Positions 34,071-43,011 of a stretch of DNA of 64,000 bases are shown one piece after another. Positions within the stretch are counted from its first letter, which is position 1, and the number at the start of each line of letters is the position of its first letter. A model generated the notes under the pieces. The model was not told the DNA's origin. It did not search any database and saw only the letters and a program-made list of their open reading frames with translations. This stretch comes from a candidate division FCPU426 bacterium (GTDB lineage Bacteria; Oederibacteriota; JAAXVQ01; JAUVAV01), in the NCBI GenBank assembly GCA_030591525.1, contig JAUVAV010000006.1, positions 1 to 64,000 on the forward strand, given 5' to 3'. A program made the translations under genes and the position numbers.

Positions 34071-35294
34071 CTACGGGTTTACCGGCCAATTTCCGGTGAT
34101 TAAAATCTCCATCAGCCGCCAGGCTTCCTCGATATGCAGTCCGGTCGCCCTGGCCTGTTCTTCGTTATAACCGTCCGGAGAAATTTTCAGCGCCGGGCTT
34201 TTCTCTGGTTCGGCCTCTGGCTGATAAATAATAAAAGGAACCGGTTCATCGACATGCGTACGGACATCCAGCGGGGTGGGATGGTCCGGCATCACTAATA
34301 TCCTGTAGTCTTTCCGGCCTTCCAGCCCTTTTAAAATAATACCCACCACTTTTTCATCAAAATCCTCAATCGCTTTTACCTTGCCCGCCACATCGCCGTT
34401 GTGCCCGCACTCGTCCGGGGCTTCCACATGAACAAAAACCAGGTCCTGCTTCTTCAACACCTTCAAAGCCGCTTCCGCCTTGCCCAAATAATTGGTGTCC
34501 AGGTAACCGGTAACTCCCGGAACTTTGATCGGTGAAAGCCCGGCGTAAATTCCCAGTCCCTTGATTAAATCCACAGCCGAAATTACGCTGCCGGTAATAT
34601 TGAAGCGCTCCGTAAGCGTAGGCATCTTCGGTTTATTCCCCTGGCCCCACAGCCATATCATATTTGCCGGCGCCAGACCGGACCGGCGACGTTCCCGGTT
34701 TACCTCGTGTCCTTCCAATAGCAGGCGGGAATCCTCCATCAGGCGGATCAGTTCCTTATGACCGGAGCCTTTAGGCCAATAGGCTGAAATTTCCCGGCCG
34801 CTGATGTCGTGCGGCGGAGTGCATTGAACCTGCAGCGGACCTCCTTGCCAAACCATTAAGTGACGATAGCTGTTACCCAGATAAAAACTAATTTTTTTAT
34901 TCCCCAGCTTTTGCCCCATCATCTTGATTAGAGGTTCGGCTTCCGTGGTGGGCAGGTGGCCGGAGGAATAATCCTCCATGACATTATTTTTAACGTATAC
35001 CAGGTTACAGCGAAAGGCGACATCCTTAGGTCCCAGGTCCACCCCGATATTGGCGGCTTCCAGGGGGGCCCGGCCGGAATAATACTTTTTGGGATCATAG
35101 CCTATTACCGCCAGATTCGCAACGTCCGAGCCCAGAGGATAACCCGGAACCAGAGTATGCGCCGTACCTAATATGCCATGCTTAGCCAGAAAGTCCAGAT
35201 TTGGAGTCCGGGCGGCTTGCAAAGGGGTACGTTGATCCAATGCGGGATGGGGATGATCAGACATCCCATCCCCTACCAGTAATATATACTTCAT
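34071..35294 (-). CDS. ApgM-family phosphoglycerate mutase-like enzyme; probable homoserine kinase
   Basis: 407 residues of the alkaline-phosphatase superfamily, archaeal-type cofactor-independent phosphoglycerate mutase branch. Metal ligands: D9 (GDGMSD), S56 (PLGSDVAN, the phosphorylated serine), HVEAPDECGHNGD and MPDHPTPLDVRTH. A subgroup of this family clustered with threonine genes has been proposed to serve as homoserine kinase. Here the gene lies between thrC and lysC in an operon that otherwise lacks thrB, which fits that proposal. Whether it is a mutase, a kinase-like phosphotransferase or both cannot be read from sequence. Confidence 0.8.
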   Translation of the reverse strand: MKYILLVGDGMSDHPHPALDQRTPLQAARTPNLDFLAKHGILGTAHTLVPGYPLGSDVANLAVIGYDPKKYYSGRAPLEAANIGVDLGPKDVAFRCNLVYVKNNVMEDYSSGHLPTTEAEPLIKMMGQKLGNKKISFYLGNSYRHLMVWQGGPLQVQCTPPHDISGREISAYWPKGSGHKELIRLMEDSRLLLEGHEVNRERRRSGLAPANMIWLWGQGNKPKMPTLTERFNITGSVISAVDLIKGLGIYAGLSPIKVPGVTGYLDTNYLGKAEAALKVLKKQDLVFVHVEAPDECGHNGDVAGKVKAIEDFDEKVVGIILKGLEGRKDYRILVMPDHPTPLDVRTHVDEPVPFIIYQPEAEPEKSPALKISPDGYNEEQARATGLHIEEAWRLMEILITGNWPVNP

Positions 35295-35295
35295 G

Positions 35296-36387
35296 TTATC
35301 GCTTCCTGCGGGAAGAATTTTTTATTCCCATTATTTTAAGCACAGCCTTGACATCCGCCGGGCAGGTCCGGGGCTTGGCTGATTCCGCTACCGCGCGGTC
35401 CGGATCTTTCAGACCGTGCCCGGTTAAAATACAGACCGTCACTGCTTCGCTCCGACTCTCCTGCTTAAAAAAGCCGGAGGCCGCCAGCTTCATAAAACCC
35501 GCTACCGAAGCCGCGGAAGCCGGTTCGCAAAAAATACCTTCCACCTCGCCTAAATGGCGGTAGGCCGCTATGATTTGCCGGTCCGTTACCATTCCGATCA
35601 TTCCCTTTGATTCATCACGTGCTTCTTCGGCCTTTATCCATGAGGCCGGATTCCCGATACGAATCGCGGTGGCTAAAGTTTTGGGATTTTTTATAGGATA
35701 CCCTTTTACAATGGGCGCGGATTGCGCGGCCTGCCATCCCATCATGTGCGGCATGCGGGAAAAACGTCCGGAACGTTTATATTCTTTATATCCCTTCCAA
35801 TAAGCCGTAATATTTCCGGCATTTCCAACCGGAATAAAATGAAAATCCGGGGAGCGTCCTAATTGATCAACAATTTCGAAAGCCCCGGTTTTCTGACCCT
35901 CAATTCTATGCGGATTTATTGAATTTACAAGAGTTATATTGTTTTTCTCAGATATTTCTTTAACTATTTCCAGCGCCTGATCAAAATTGCCATCAATAGC
36001 AATAACTTTTGCTCCATGCATCATGGCCTGGGCCAGCTTTCCCAGCGCAATCGCGCCTTTCGGCAGGATTACAAAACAGGTTAATCCGGCTTTAGCTGAG
36101 TAAGCAGCCGCAGAAGCTGAGGTGTTTCCGGTCGAAGCGCAGATAACCGCCCGGGTCCCGGCTTCCTTGGCCTTGGAAATAGCCATGGTCATTCCCCGGT
36201 CTTTAAAAGAACCCGTGGGATTTGCGCCTTCACATTTTAAAAACACTTCCATGCGCGTTCCCGTCAGTTTAGCCAGCGAAGGCGCGGGCAAAAGCGGAGT
36301 ATTGCCTTCCTGCAGCGTAATTACCGGAGTAGCTCCGGTAACGGCCAAATACCTGCGATATTTTGCGATAATCCCTTTATTATTCAT
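35296..36387 (-). CDS. thrC: Threonine synthase
   Basis: 363 residues from the ATG at 36387; a TTG four codons upstream is also possible. PLP-binding lysine K62 in the motif GSFKDRG, and the phosphate-binding loop STGNTSASAAAY. It converts O-phosphohomoserine to threonine. It overlaps the end of hom by eight bases and ends one base before the apgM-like gene starts, consistent with tight coupling. Of the short monomeric/archaeal type rather than the long E. coli type. Confidence 0.95.
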   Translation of the reverse strand: MNNKGIIAKYRRYLAVTGATPVITLQEGNTPLLPAPSLAKLTGTRMEVFLKCEGANPTGSFKDRGMTMAISKAKEAGTRAVICASTGNTSASAAAYSAKAGLTCFVILPKGAIALGKLAQAMMHGAKVIAIDGNFDQALEIVKEISEKNNITLVNSINPHRIEGQKTGAFEIVDQLGRSPDFHFIPVGNAGNITAYWKGYKEYKRSGRFSRMPHMMGWQAAQSAPIVKGYPIKNPKTLATAIRIGNPASWIKAEEARDESKGMIGMVTDRQIIAAYRHLGEVEGIFCEPASAASVAGFMKLAASGFFKQESRSEAVTVCILTGHGLKDPDRAVAESAKPRTCPADVKAVLKIMGIKNSSRRKR

Positions 36388-37699
36388 CGAACTTCTCAAC
36401 CCTTATCATCAAAGTAGGCTGCATTACAAAAGGCATCCGGTCTACGGATTCCAAGGCCTTCCGGACATTTTTTTCGCGCGCCTCATAGGTCATAATTACC
36501 ACGGGAACCATATTGCCCTGATGCCGGGCTTTCTGAATTACCGAGGCAATGGAAATCCCCTGCTCTCCCAGCATCCCGGCGATTTTGGCAATTACCCCGA
36601 CCTCATCTTTAACATTAAATCGCAAATAATACTCGGAGATTAATTCTCCCACCGGTTCAATCTTCAAATCATCGATACTTTTTTGGGGATGATAATATAC
36701 TGAGGGAACTTTTCCGGCCGCCCCCATGTGAATGCTGCGGGCGATGAAAATGATGTCCGAGACTACGGCCGAAGCCGTAGGCATTTCGCCGGCTCCCTTT
36801 CCATAAAACATAGTGGCGCCGACTGAATCCCCCACCACGTAAATCCCGTTATAAACCCCCTGGACCGAAGCCAGCAGATGCTCTGCCGGAATAAGCGTGG
36901 GATGAACGCGAACTTGAATGCCACCCTCCGGGGCTTGCTTGGCTATTCCCAGCAGTTTGATCTGCTGGTCGAATTCCTCCCGCGCGTAAAGTATGTCCTG
37001 GTCGGTTATCCGGGTGATGCCCTCCACGTGAACGTCCTGCGGTTCCACCCGTTTCCCTAAAGCCAAAGAGGCGAGAATCACCAATTTATGCATGGTGTCC
37101 CCACCCTCCACATCCAGAGCAGGATCAGCTTCGGCATACCCTTTTTCCTGGGCCCGGGCCAAAGCGCTGCTATAACTCTGTCCTCGTCCCATTTCCGTAA
37201 GAATATAATTGGCGGTTCCATTTATAATACCGTATATTGCCTGGATGCGATTAGCCGCTAAACCTTCATTAAGTCCCTGCACCACCGGGATTCCCCCGCC
37301 TACCGAGGCCTCAAAATAAATCTCCTGAGAGAATTTTCTGGCCGTGCTGTGGATTTCATCCCAATGTTCAGCCAGGAGAGCCTTGTTGGCAGTAACTACA
37401 TGTTTTCCGGCCTGGAGAGCTTTGAGAATAAGCGTTTTAGCCGGCTCTATTCCACCGATCAACTCAACTATAATCTGAATATCCGGATCATTGATGACTT
37501 CCTCGGCCCGGGTGGTCAGCTGGCCGGTATCAATGGTTATGCCGCGGTCTCTTTTTAAATCCAGATCGGCAATCCTCTTTATAAACAAAGGAATCCCCGT
37601 CCGCTGGGCCAGTAAACCGGCATTCTGCTGAAAAATCTTGGTCACTCCGGTCCCTACGGTTCCCCAGCCGAGCAGGCCTACGTTAATCTGTTGACTCAT
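36380..37699 (-). CDS. hom: Homoserine dehydrogenase
   Basis: 439 residues. NAD(P)-binding GLLGWGTVGTGV at the start, catalytic-domain motifs GIINGTANYILTEM and GYAEADPALDVEGGDTMHKL, and a C-terminal ACT domain (YLRFNVKDEVGVIAKIAGML) for feedback control, probably by threonine. It reduces aspartate semialdehyde to homoserine. First gene of the hom-thrC-apgM-lysC operon; a clear promoter lies 37 bases upstream. Confidence 0.95.
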   Translation of the reverse strand: MSQQINVGLLGWGTVGTGVTKIFQQNAGLLAQRTGIPLFIKRIADLDLKRDRGITIDTGQLTTRAEEVINDPDIQIIVELIGGIEPAKTLILKALQAGKHVVTANKALLAEHWDEIHSTARKFSQEIYFEASVGGGIPVVQGLNEGLAANRIQAIYGIINGTANYILTEMGRGQSYSSALARAQEKGYAEADPALDVEGGDTMHKLVILASLALGKRVEPQDVHVEGITRITDQDILYAREEFDQQIKLLGIAKQAPEGGIQVRVHPTLIPAEHLLASVQGVYNGIYVVGDSVGATMFYGKGAGEMPTASAVVSDIIFIARSIHMGAAGKVPSVYYHPQKSIDDLKIEPVGELISEYYLRFNVKDEVGVIAKIAGMLGEQGISIASVIQKARHQGNMVPVVIMTYEAREKNVRKALESVDRMPFVMQPTLMIRVEKFDE

Positions 37700-37735
37700 G
37701 CCTTAATCTCCTTTTATCATCAAATATAACTTGGC

Positions 37736-37763
37736 ATTATACCTGCATCATTTTCCCTGTCAA
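37736..37763 (-). promoter_or_regulatory. Sigma-70 promoter of the thr operon
   Basis: On the minus strand: TTGACA (37763-37758), 16-base spacer, TATAAT (37741-37736), both hexamers at consensus. The AAAGGAG ribosome site of hom follows at 37714-37708. Confidence 0.8.
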
Positions 37764-38071
37764 GGGCCAAGTAGGAAGCCCAACTCCTAAATAAAAAATC
37801 ACCCTGCTATTTCCCATGAGAAGTCGCGATTTTCCGGTTCTACTTAGGCGTTAGGGTATTTATTGATGATTTTAAAAAAGGGCACCCCAACGGGGTGAAA
37901 ATATTCTAACTTCTCAATCCATTTTTCACCATTCGGGCGAAAGCTCATTTTTTGGAAAGCTATGATAATTATACCTCAGAATCAACTTTAAACTTTTCTA
38001 CTTAGGATTTAGGGTAGAATTCCGGAAGTATAAGAAACCAGTAAAATAAAAGGAGGAATGAGGAATCTTAA
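37764..38071. other. Intergenic region with short repeats
   Basis: No gene is seen. TCTACTTAGG(C/A)(G/T)TTAGGGTA occurs twice (from about 37839 and 37997), and a CACCCCAACGGGGTG hairpin lies near 37883. This separates the thr operon from the TolC-type gene. Confidence 0.55.
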
Positions 38072-39799
38072 TTACCGGGAAAGCCCCATGGCTTTAAACA
38101 GTCCGGCAATTGCCGTATAATAATCGCCTAAGGCCTCTACGTAATTCACACGCGATTCACCTAATTGCAATTCCGAATTCATAACCTGGGATAATGGAAT
38201 CTCGTCCATCATCTGACGGGCGCGGTTGATCTCAAGTTCTTTTTCCCGAAACTTTATCTTGGAAAGTGAAGCAGTTACCATGGTCATGGCTTTTTGGTAA
38301 TCAAAATAATTTTCTTCAACTTCACCGGCGGCTTTACCCTTTAATTCCACGAAATCCGCTTCGGAATTTGCCATTTCGACCCGGGCTTCCGCCAGCTTGG
38401 AAAAATTCTCCAGTTTATTGAATATTTCCACCGTGGCTTTTTGAGTTGTCGATGATTTAATATTATTCTGCTCGCCAAATTCGGTAGGCGAGGTTTCTTC
38501 TTTTTCCCAAGTATATTCGGCGCTATTGGCGCCCAGCGCCCAGGAAGCCTGTAATTTCAGGGTCCATTCATCGGTTAATTCCATTCTCTCTTCTTTTTTA
38601 TTCTCGCCGCTTTTACCCACGCTGCCGACAATCTCAATCTTGGGCATGCCTTCCGTCTTGGCCAATTTAATTCCATATAAGTTGGATAAGGTGGTTGATT
38701 CTTTGACCGCCAAATCCGGCCGGTTTTCAAAAGCCAGCTCCAGGCACTCATCCAGGGAATAATTAAAATCAAAATCTGTAAAAGTAAGTACGGCATCTAT
38801 TTGAATACTAATGGCGGAATCAACATTACAGGCCGTGCGCAATTGCAATTCCGCCAAGGCAATATCCTGCTGCGCAGCTAAAAGATGATAATAAGTCTGA
38901 TCGGTTTGGGATTGAATATTCAGGAATTCGCTATAAGAATTCAATCTTGCCTGATACGCTTCCCGCGAAAAAGACAGGCCCAATTCAGCGGCTTTAGACA
39001 TATCCGCCTGAATCTCAAAAACTAACTGGGCTTTCACCAATTCATAATAAGCCTTCTCAACTTTAAAAATCACTTCTTGATGAGTCTGGAGAAATTTCTT
39101 TTGGGCGGTCTGCAAATTAATTTTAGCCTGTTTTAAAGTATAAACCAATTTACCGCCGTGAAAAATAGTCTGAAATCCTTCCAGTCCATATTTTATGGAA
39201 TCAAAGCTCTGTTCCTTCTGATCCTCTTCTGAAATTCCATCCTTACGTTCCCAATTCATCTTTACTTTGGGCAAAAACTCCCTTTCCGCCTCTAAAAGTT
39301 TATAACGGGCATAGCGAACTTCCTTAATCGTAACCTGAATACGCCGGGCGTTTATAAGCGCCGACCGCTTGCAATCCTCCAGGTTGGTTAAAATGTCCGG
39401 AATGCGAGCTCCCTCCCGCAACGCCGATTCGATTACTTCCAGAGACTCACTTTCTGCTTCGCTCTCTTCCTCCCAGAATTCCGTTTCTTCCTCCCAGGAC
39501 TCTTCATCAATTTCCCGGGATTCGTCTGACTGCGCTTTGGCTCCGGTTGCCGGTAATTCCTCTTCTAATTCCGGTTCTAAGAAAATTTCTTCTTCCAGTT
39601 CCGCTTCCGCCCCAAGGTCCCGCGAACTTTCCCTTTCCGGCAGAAATTCCTCCCGCGTTTCAGAAGCGTGTTCCTCGTCGGCCGCCATAATCTCCGCCTG
39701 AGATCCTGGTTGCAAAGACTCAGCCGGAAGTTGACCAACCAGAAAAACTCCCATCACCATAAAGGCGGCTGGAAAAATTGTTTTAAGCCTTGGCCGCAT
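38072..39799 (-). CDS. TolC-family outer membrane efflux protein with acidic N-terminal extension
   Basis: 575 residues. A signal peptide covers about 1-28. Residues 30-135 are a very acidic, Glu/Ser-rich region (EEDEE-like runs such as LEEEIFLEPELEEELP) not found in ordinary TolC. From about 140 the outer membrane efflux repeat pattern begins: KAYYELVKAQLVFEIQ, RLNSYSEFLNIQSQT and a second homologous half with VEENYFDYQKAM, which would form the trimeric beta-barrel and periplasmic tunnel. It follows the two RND genes and is the likely exit duct of that system. The acidic extension could bind cations or a basic partner. Confidence 0.87.
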   Translation of the reverse strand: MRPRLKTIFPAAFMVMGVFLVGQLPAESLQPGSQAEIMAADEEHASETREEFLPERESSRDLGAEAELEEEIFLEPELEEELPATGAKAQSDESREIDEESWEEETEFWEEESEAESESLEVIESALREGARIPDILTNLEDCKRSALINARRIQVTIKEVRYARYKLLEAEREFLPKVKMNWERKDGISEEDQKEQSFDSIKYGLEGFQTIFHGGKLVYTLKQAKINLQTAQKKFLQTHQEVIFKVEKAYYELVKAQLVFEIQADMSKAAELGLSFSREAYQARLNSYSEFLNIQSQTDQTYYHLLAAQQDIALAELQLRTACNVDSAISIQIDAVLTFTDFDFNYSLDECLELAFENRPDLAVKESTTLSNLYGIKLAKTEGMPKIEIVGSVGKSGENKKEERMELTDEWTLKLQASWALGANSAEYTWEKEETSPTEFGEQNNIKSSTTQKATVEIFNKLENFSKLAEARVEMANSEADFVELKGKAAGEVEENYFDYQKAMTMVTASLSKIKFREKELEINRARQMMDEIPLSQVMNSELQLGESRVNYVEALGDYYTAIAGLFKAMGLSR

Positions 39800-39840
39800 A
39801 AAATTTCTCCTATTTTATTTCTTGTTGCGGAAAGAGCAAA

Positions 39841-39897
39841 TCCCCCTCCCTTGATGGGAGGGGATTTCCCTAACCTCCCCCCTCAAGGGGGAGGAAT
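39841..39897. repeat. Family D inverted repeat
   Basis: CCCCTCCCTTGATGGGAGGGG followed closely by CCTCCCCCCTCAAGGGGGAGG, as at 31252-31343. It lies inside the efflux operon, between the second RND gene and the TolC gene, where it might reduce downstream expression. Confidence 0.8.
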
Positions 39898-39922
39898 TCA
39901 TTTTTGTTTTCCGCAACAGATA

Positions 39923-42900
39923 CTACCCATTAGAGGAAGTCCTCACCGAGGACGTCCGATAAAGCCAGGCTTTCACCTCAGCGGCTAACCTGCGCATGGT
40001 TTTGCTGATATCTTCCAGTATTATGTATACGCAAGGAACAAAAAACAGTGTCAAGATTCCACTGGTTAGAAGTCCGCCGACCACCGTAATCGCCAGGGGT
40101 GCCCATAAATTCGATCCCTCGCTTCGATCCAAGGCCATGGGCAGAAGCCCTAAAATAGCCGTAATTAGTGTCATTAAAATCGGACGGAGACGGCTTTGCG
40201 AGGCTGCTATAATCGCCTTGAAAATTTTTACACCCCGGGCGTTTAATTGATTGATCTTATCCACCAGAATAATCCCCGGATTTACCACCATACCGGCCAG
40301 CATCAGCAATCCAATATATACTCCCACGCTTTTAGGTTTTCCCGTCACATAAAGGGCCAGTACCACGCCGATAAGCGCCATGAAGACCGATAAAATGATA
40401 ATAATCGGCTGATAATAGGATTCAAAAAACGCGGCCAGAACCATGTAAACCAAAACAATAGTTAAAATCACCGCCAGGCTCAACTGCCGGGAGCTGGTAA
40501 TCATTTTTTCGTAATTCCCTCCAAAACGGTAATAGTATCCTTTGGGGAAATCTATAACCGCCAGGGCGTTGCGAACGCTATCCGTCGCTGATCCTAAATC
40601 CATAGACACATTAGCCGAAGCCTGGATCATGCGGGATTTGTTCTTTCGCCAGATCTCGGAAGGTCCCAAACCCGGAGAGAAGGTTCCGATTTGCGAGAGA
40701 TAATATTTCTCTCCCCGCGGATTCGTCACGGTTAGCTTATTAATGTCATTAAGCGTTTTTCGGTATTTTTCTTTTAAACGCACGATGGTTTCAACTTCTT
40801 CACCCTCGGTATGAAAATAGGTCGCAATAACTCCGCGCATCTGGGTATTGATTTCTTCGGCCAAGCTTTTTACCTCGAGATCAAGCTGCATGGCTTTAGC
40901 CTTATCCACATGAAAACGCATTTCCGGCCGTCCTTCTTTCATGCGGATACGCACATCGCTCAATCCCGGCAGGGTTTCCATACGATTGGCAATGGATACG
41001 GCTAACTGCTTCAAAATCACATAATCGTAACCAAAAAGATCAACCACTATCATCTTGGTACCTACTTCTTGTTGCTCTTCGAAATAAACATAAGCCGGCC
41101 GGAATTGGGTAAGCTGAGGGCGCAATTCATCCAAAATTTCCTTAGTGGAACGGCGGCGTTTTGACATGGGATAAAATTCCACGCGTATCTCCGACCGGCT
41201 CTGTTCCACTAGAGATGACATGTTTTTTATTTCCGGCACCTTCGCTAAAAAGCGTTCGACCCGCTTCACAATATTATTGGATATTGCCAGTTTAGTGCCG
41301 GCCGGCAGGGTCAAATTCACGGTCACCTTGCCCTCTTCCACGCGGCCCATGAATTCGGAGCCTATCTTGGTACTCAGGTAAAAAGACAAACCCAGCAGCG
41401 CTACCAGTATCCCTAAAAAAATATATCGGTAACGCATTGCCAGAGAGAGAAGCCGGCGGTAGAAACCGGCAAAAAAACCGCCCCCTAATATATTCTTTTT
41501 CTCTTTCCGGTTTTTTGCCGTTTGCGAATCATCCTTTATAATCCGGCTGGCCATAACCGGCAACAGAGTCTGCGCTACCAGCAGGGAGGCCATAAGGGAA
41601 TAAATAACCGTAAGTCCCAAACCCATATAAATCAGACGTATCTCCTTATTTACAAAAATAATCGGAAGAAATACCACCACCGTGGTTATGGTTGAGGCAA
41701 CTATGGCAAAACCCACCTCTTCGCTGCCAGCCACGGCTGCCTCCCGTATCGGCATGCCGTCCCGGTTTTTCTTAAATATATTATCCAGCACCACAATACT
41801 GGCATCCACCAGACTTCCACAGGCCAAAGCCAGACCCGAAAGAGTCATGGTATTCAGGGTGATATTCTGAAAATACATGGGTATAAAGGCCGCAATAATC
41901 GCGAGCGGAATGGATACCGCGACGATGAAAGGACTGCGGATGTTGCGAAACGCAATGAATAAAACCAATCCGGCCAGCACCGCCCCGTTTATTAAGGCAC
42001 GCTTGACAGTGGTGATGGCTTTATGAATAGTAATTGATTGATCCAGAACGGTTACTACCTGAACGTATTTATTAATCCGGGGCGCGATATTCTTTAAGGC
42101 TTTTTTAATTTGATCGCAAACCTCTATAGTGTTAGCCTGCCGTTCTTTATGTATATACAAGGTGACGGTGGGAAGTGTGTCATAGCGCGCAAATCCGGCA
42201 GGTTCCAGAAAAGAATCCCGGATGTGGGCCACATCTCCCAGCGTGATGATATTGCCTTCCGCCGTGCTGGCCAAACCGATTTTTTCGATTCCGGCGACGG
42301 TTTTGAATTGTCCCATGGCCCTTACCAAATACTTGTATCGGCCCAATTCATAACTGCCGGCCAATAGGTTCCGGTTGTTATCATGCAGCACTTTAACCAC
42401 ATGTTCAATGGAAACCCCGTAGGATTGCAGCCGGCTCTGGTCCAATTCCACCAGTATCTTGCGTTCCCGTCCTCCGGATACCTCCACATTGGAAACTCCG
42501 GAAACCCGGCCCATCGGTTCCTTGATCAGCATATCGGTTAAACGCCGCATTTCTTCCGGTGTAATTTTTTCGGAAAGCAAAGCCAAAATCATGACCGGAG
42601 CATCCGCCACGTCGTACTTACCCAGGATTGGTTTCCGTATATCCTTGGGCAATTTATTACGGACTTTGGCGAACTTTTCACGCACTTCCAAGGCGGCGAA
42701 ATTCATATCGGTTCCCGGCTCGAATTCCAGGATAGTCTCGGATTTTCCATCTTTGGAGGAGGATTCTATAGATCGCAGATGAGCTACTGTAGCCACCGCC
42801 TCCTCAACCTTGGTGGTCACCATGTTTTCCACCTCAGTCGGCGGAACCCCGGGATGGTTAATATTGATAGTCACCACCGGATAACTGGTATTCGGCATTA

Positions 42901-43006
42901 ATTCCAACGGCAGCCGGTTAAGGGATATTAAACCCATAATCGTAATGCCCAAAAAGATCATTAGCACCGTAATCGGACGATTAATAAAAAAAGCCGGCAA
43001 TCCCAT
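39923..43006 (-). CDS. RND efflux permease (second of two, divergent TM4/TM10)
   Basis: 1027 residues with 12 predicted transmembrane helices and two large periplasmic loops, the AcrB/HAE-1 layout (FFINRPITVLMIFLG start; NTSYPVVTININHPGVPPTEVE). In TM4 the usual VDDAIV is VDASIV, leaving one of two proton-relay aspartates. TM10 has VVNPGII in place of the AcrB lysine region. It should use the proton gradient to expel substrates from periplasm or inner membrane with the adaptor and TolC. Six bases from the other RND gene, so the two may form a heteromeric pump. Confidence 0.9.
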   Translation of the reverse strand: MGLPAFFINRPITVLMIFLGITIMGLISLNRLPLELMPNTSYPVVTININHPGVPPTEVENMVTTKVEEAVATVAHLRSIESSSKDGKSETILEFEPGTDMNFAALEVREKFAKVRNKLPKDIRKPILGKYDVADAPVMILALLSEKITPEEMRRLTDMLIKEPMGRVSGVSNVEVSGGRERKILVELDQSRLQSYGVSIEHVVKVLHDNNRNLLAGSYELGRYKYLVRAMGQFKTVAGIEKIGLASTAEGNIITLGDVAHIRDSFLEPAGFARYDTLPTVTLYIHKERQANTIEVCDQIKKALKNIAPRINKYVQVVTVLDQSITIHKAITTVKRALINGAVLAGLVLFIAFRNIRSPFIVAVSIPLAIIAAFIPMYFQNITLNTMTLSGLALACGSLVDASIVVLDNIFKKNRDGMPIREAAVAGSEEVGFAIVASTITTVVVFLPIIFVNKEIRLIYMGLGLTVIYSLMASLLVAQTLLPVMASRIIKDDSQTAKNRKEKKNILGGGFFAGFYRRLLSLAMRYRYIFLGILVALLGLSFYLSTKIGSEFMGRVEEGKVTVNLTLPAGTKLAISNNIVKRVERFLAKVPEIKNMSSLVEQSRSEIRVEFYPMSKRRRSTKEILDELRPQLTQFRPAYVYFEEQQEVGTKMIVVDLFGYDYVILKQLAVSIANRMETLPGLSDVRIRMKEGRPEMRFHVDKAKAMQLDLEVKSLAEEINTQMRGVIATYFHTEGEEVETIVRLKEKYRKTLNDINKLTVTNPRGEKYYLSQIGTFSPGLGPSEIWRKNKSRMIQASANVSMDLGSATDSVRNALAVIDFPKGYYYRFGGNYEKMITSSRQLSLAVILTIVLVYMVLAAFFESYYQPIIIILSVFMALIGVVLALYVTGKPKSVGVYIGLLMLAGMVVNPGIILVDKINQLNARGVKIFKAIIAASQSRLRPILMTLITAILGLLPMALDRSEGSNLWAPLAITVVGGLLTSGILTLFFVPCVYIILEDISKTMRRLAAEVKAWLYRTSSVRTSSNG

Positions 43007-43011
43007 CTCGG

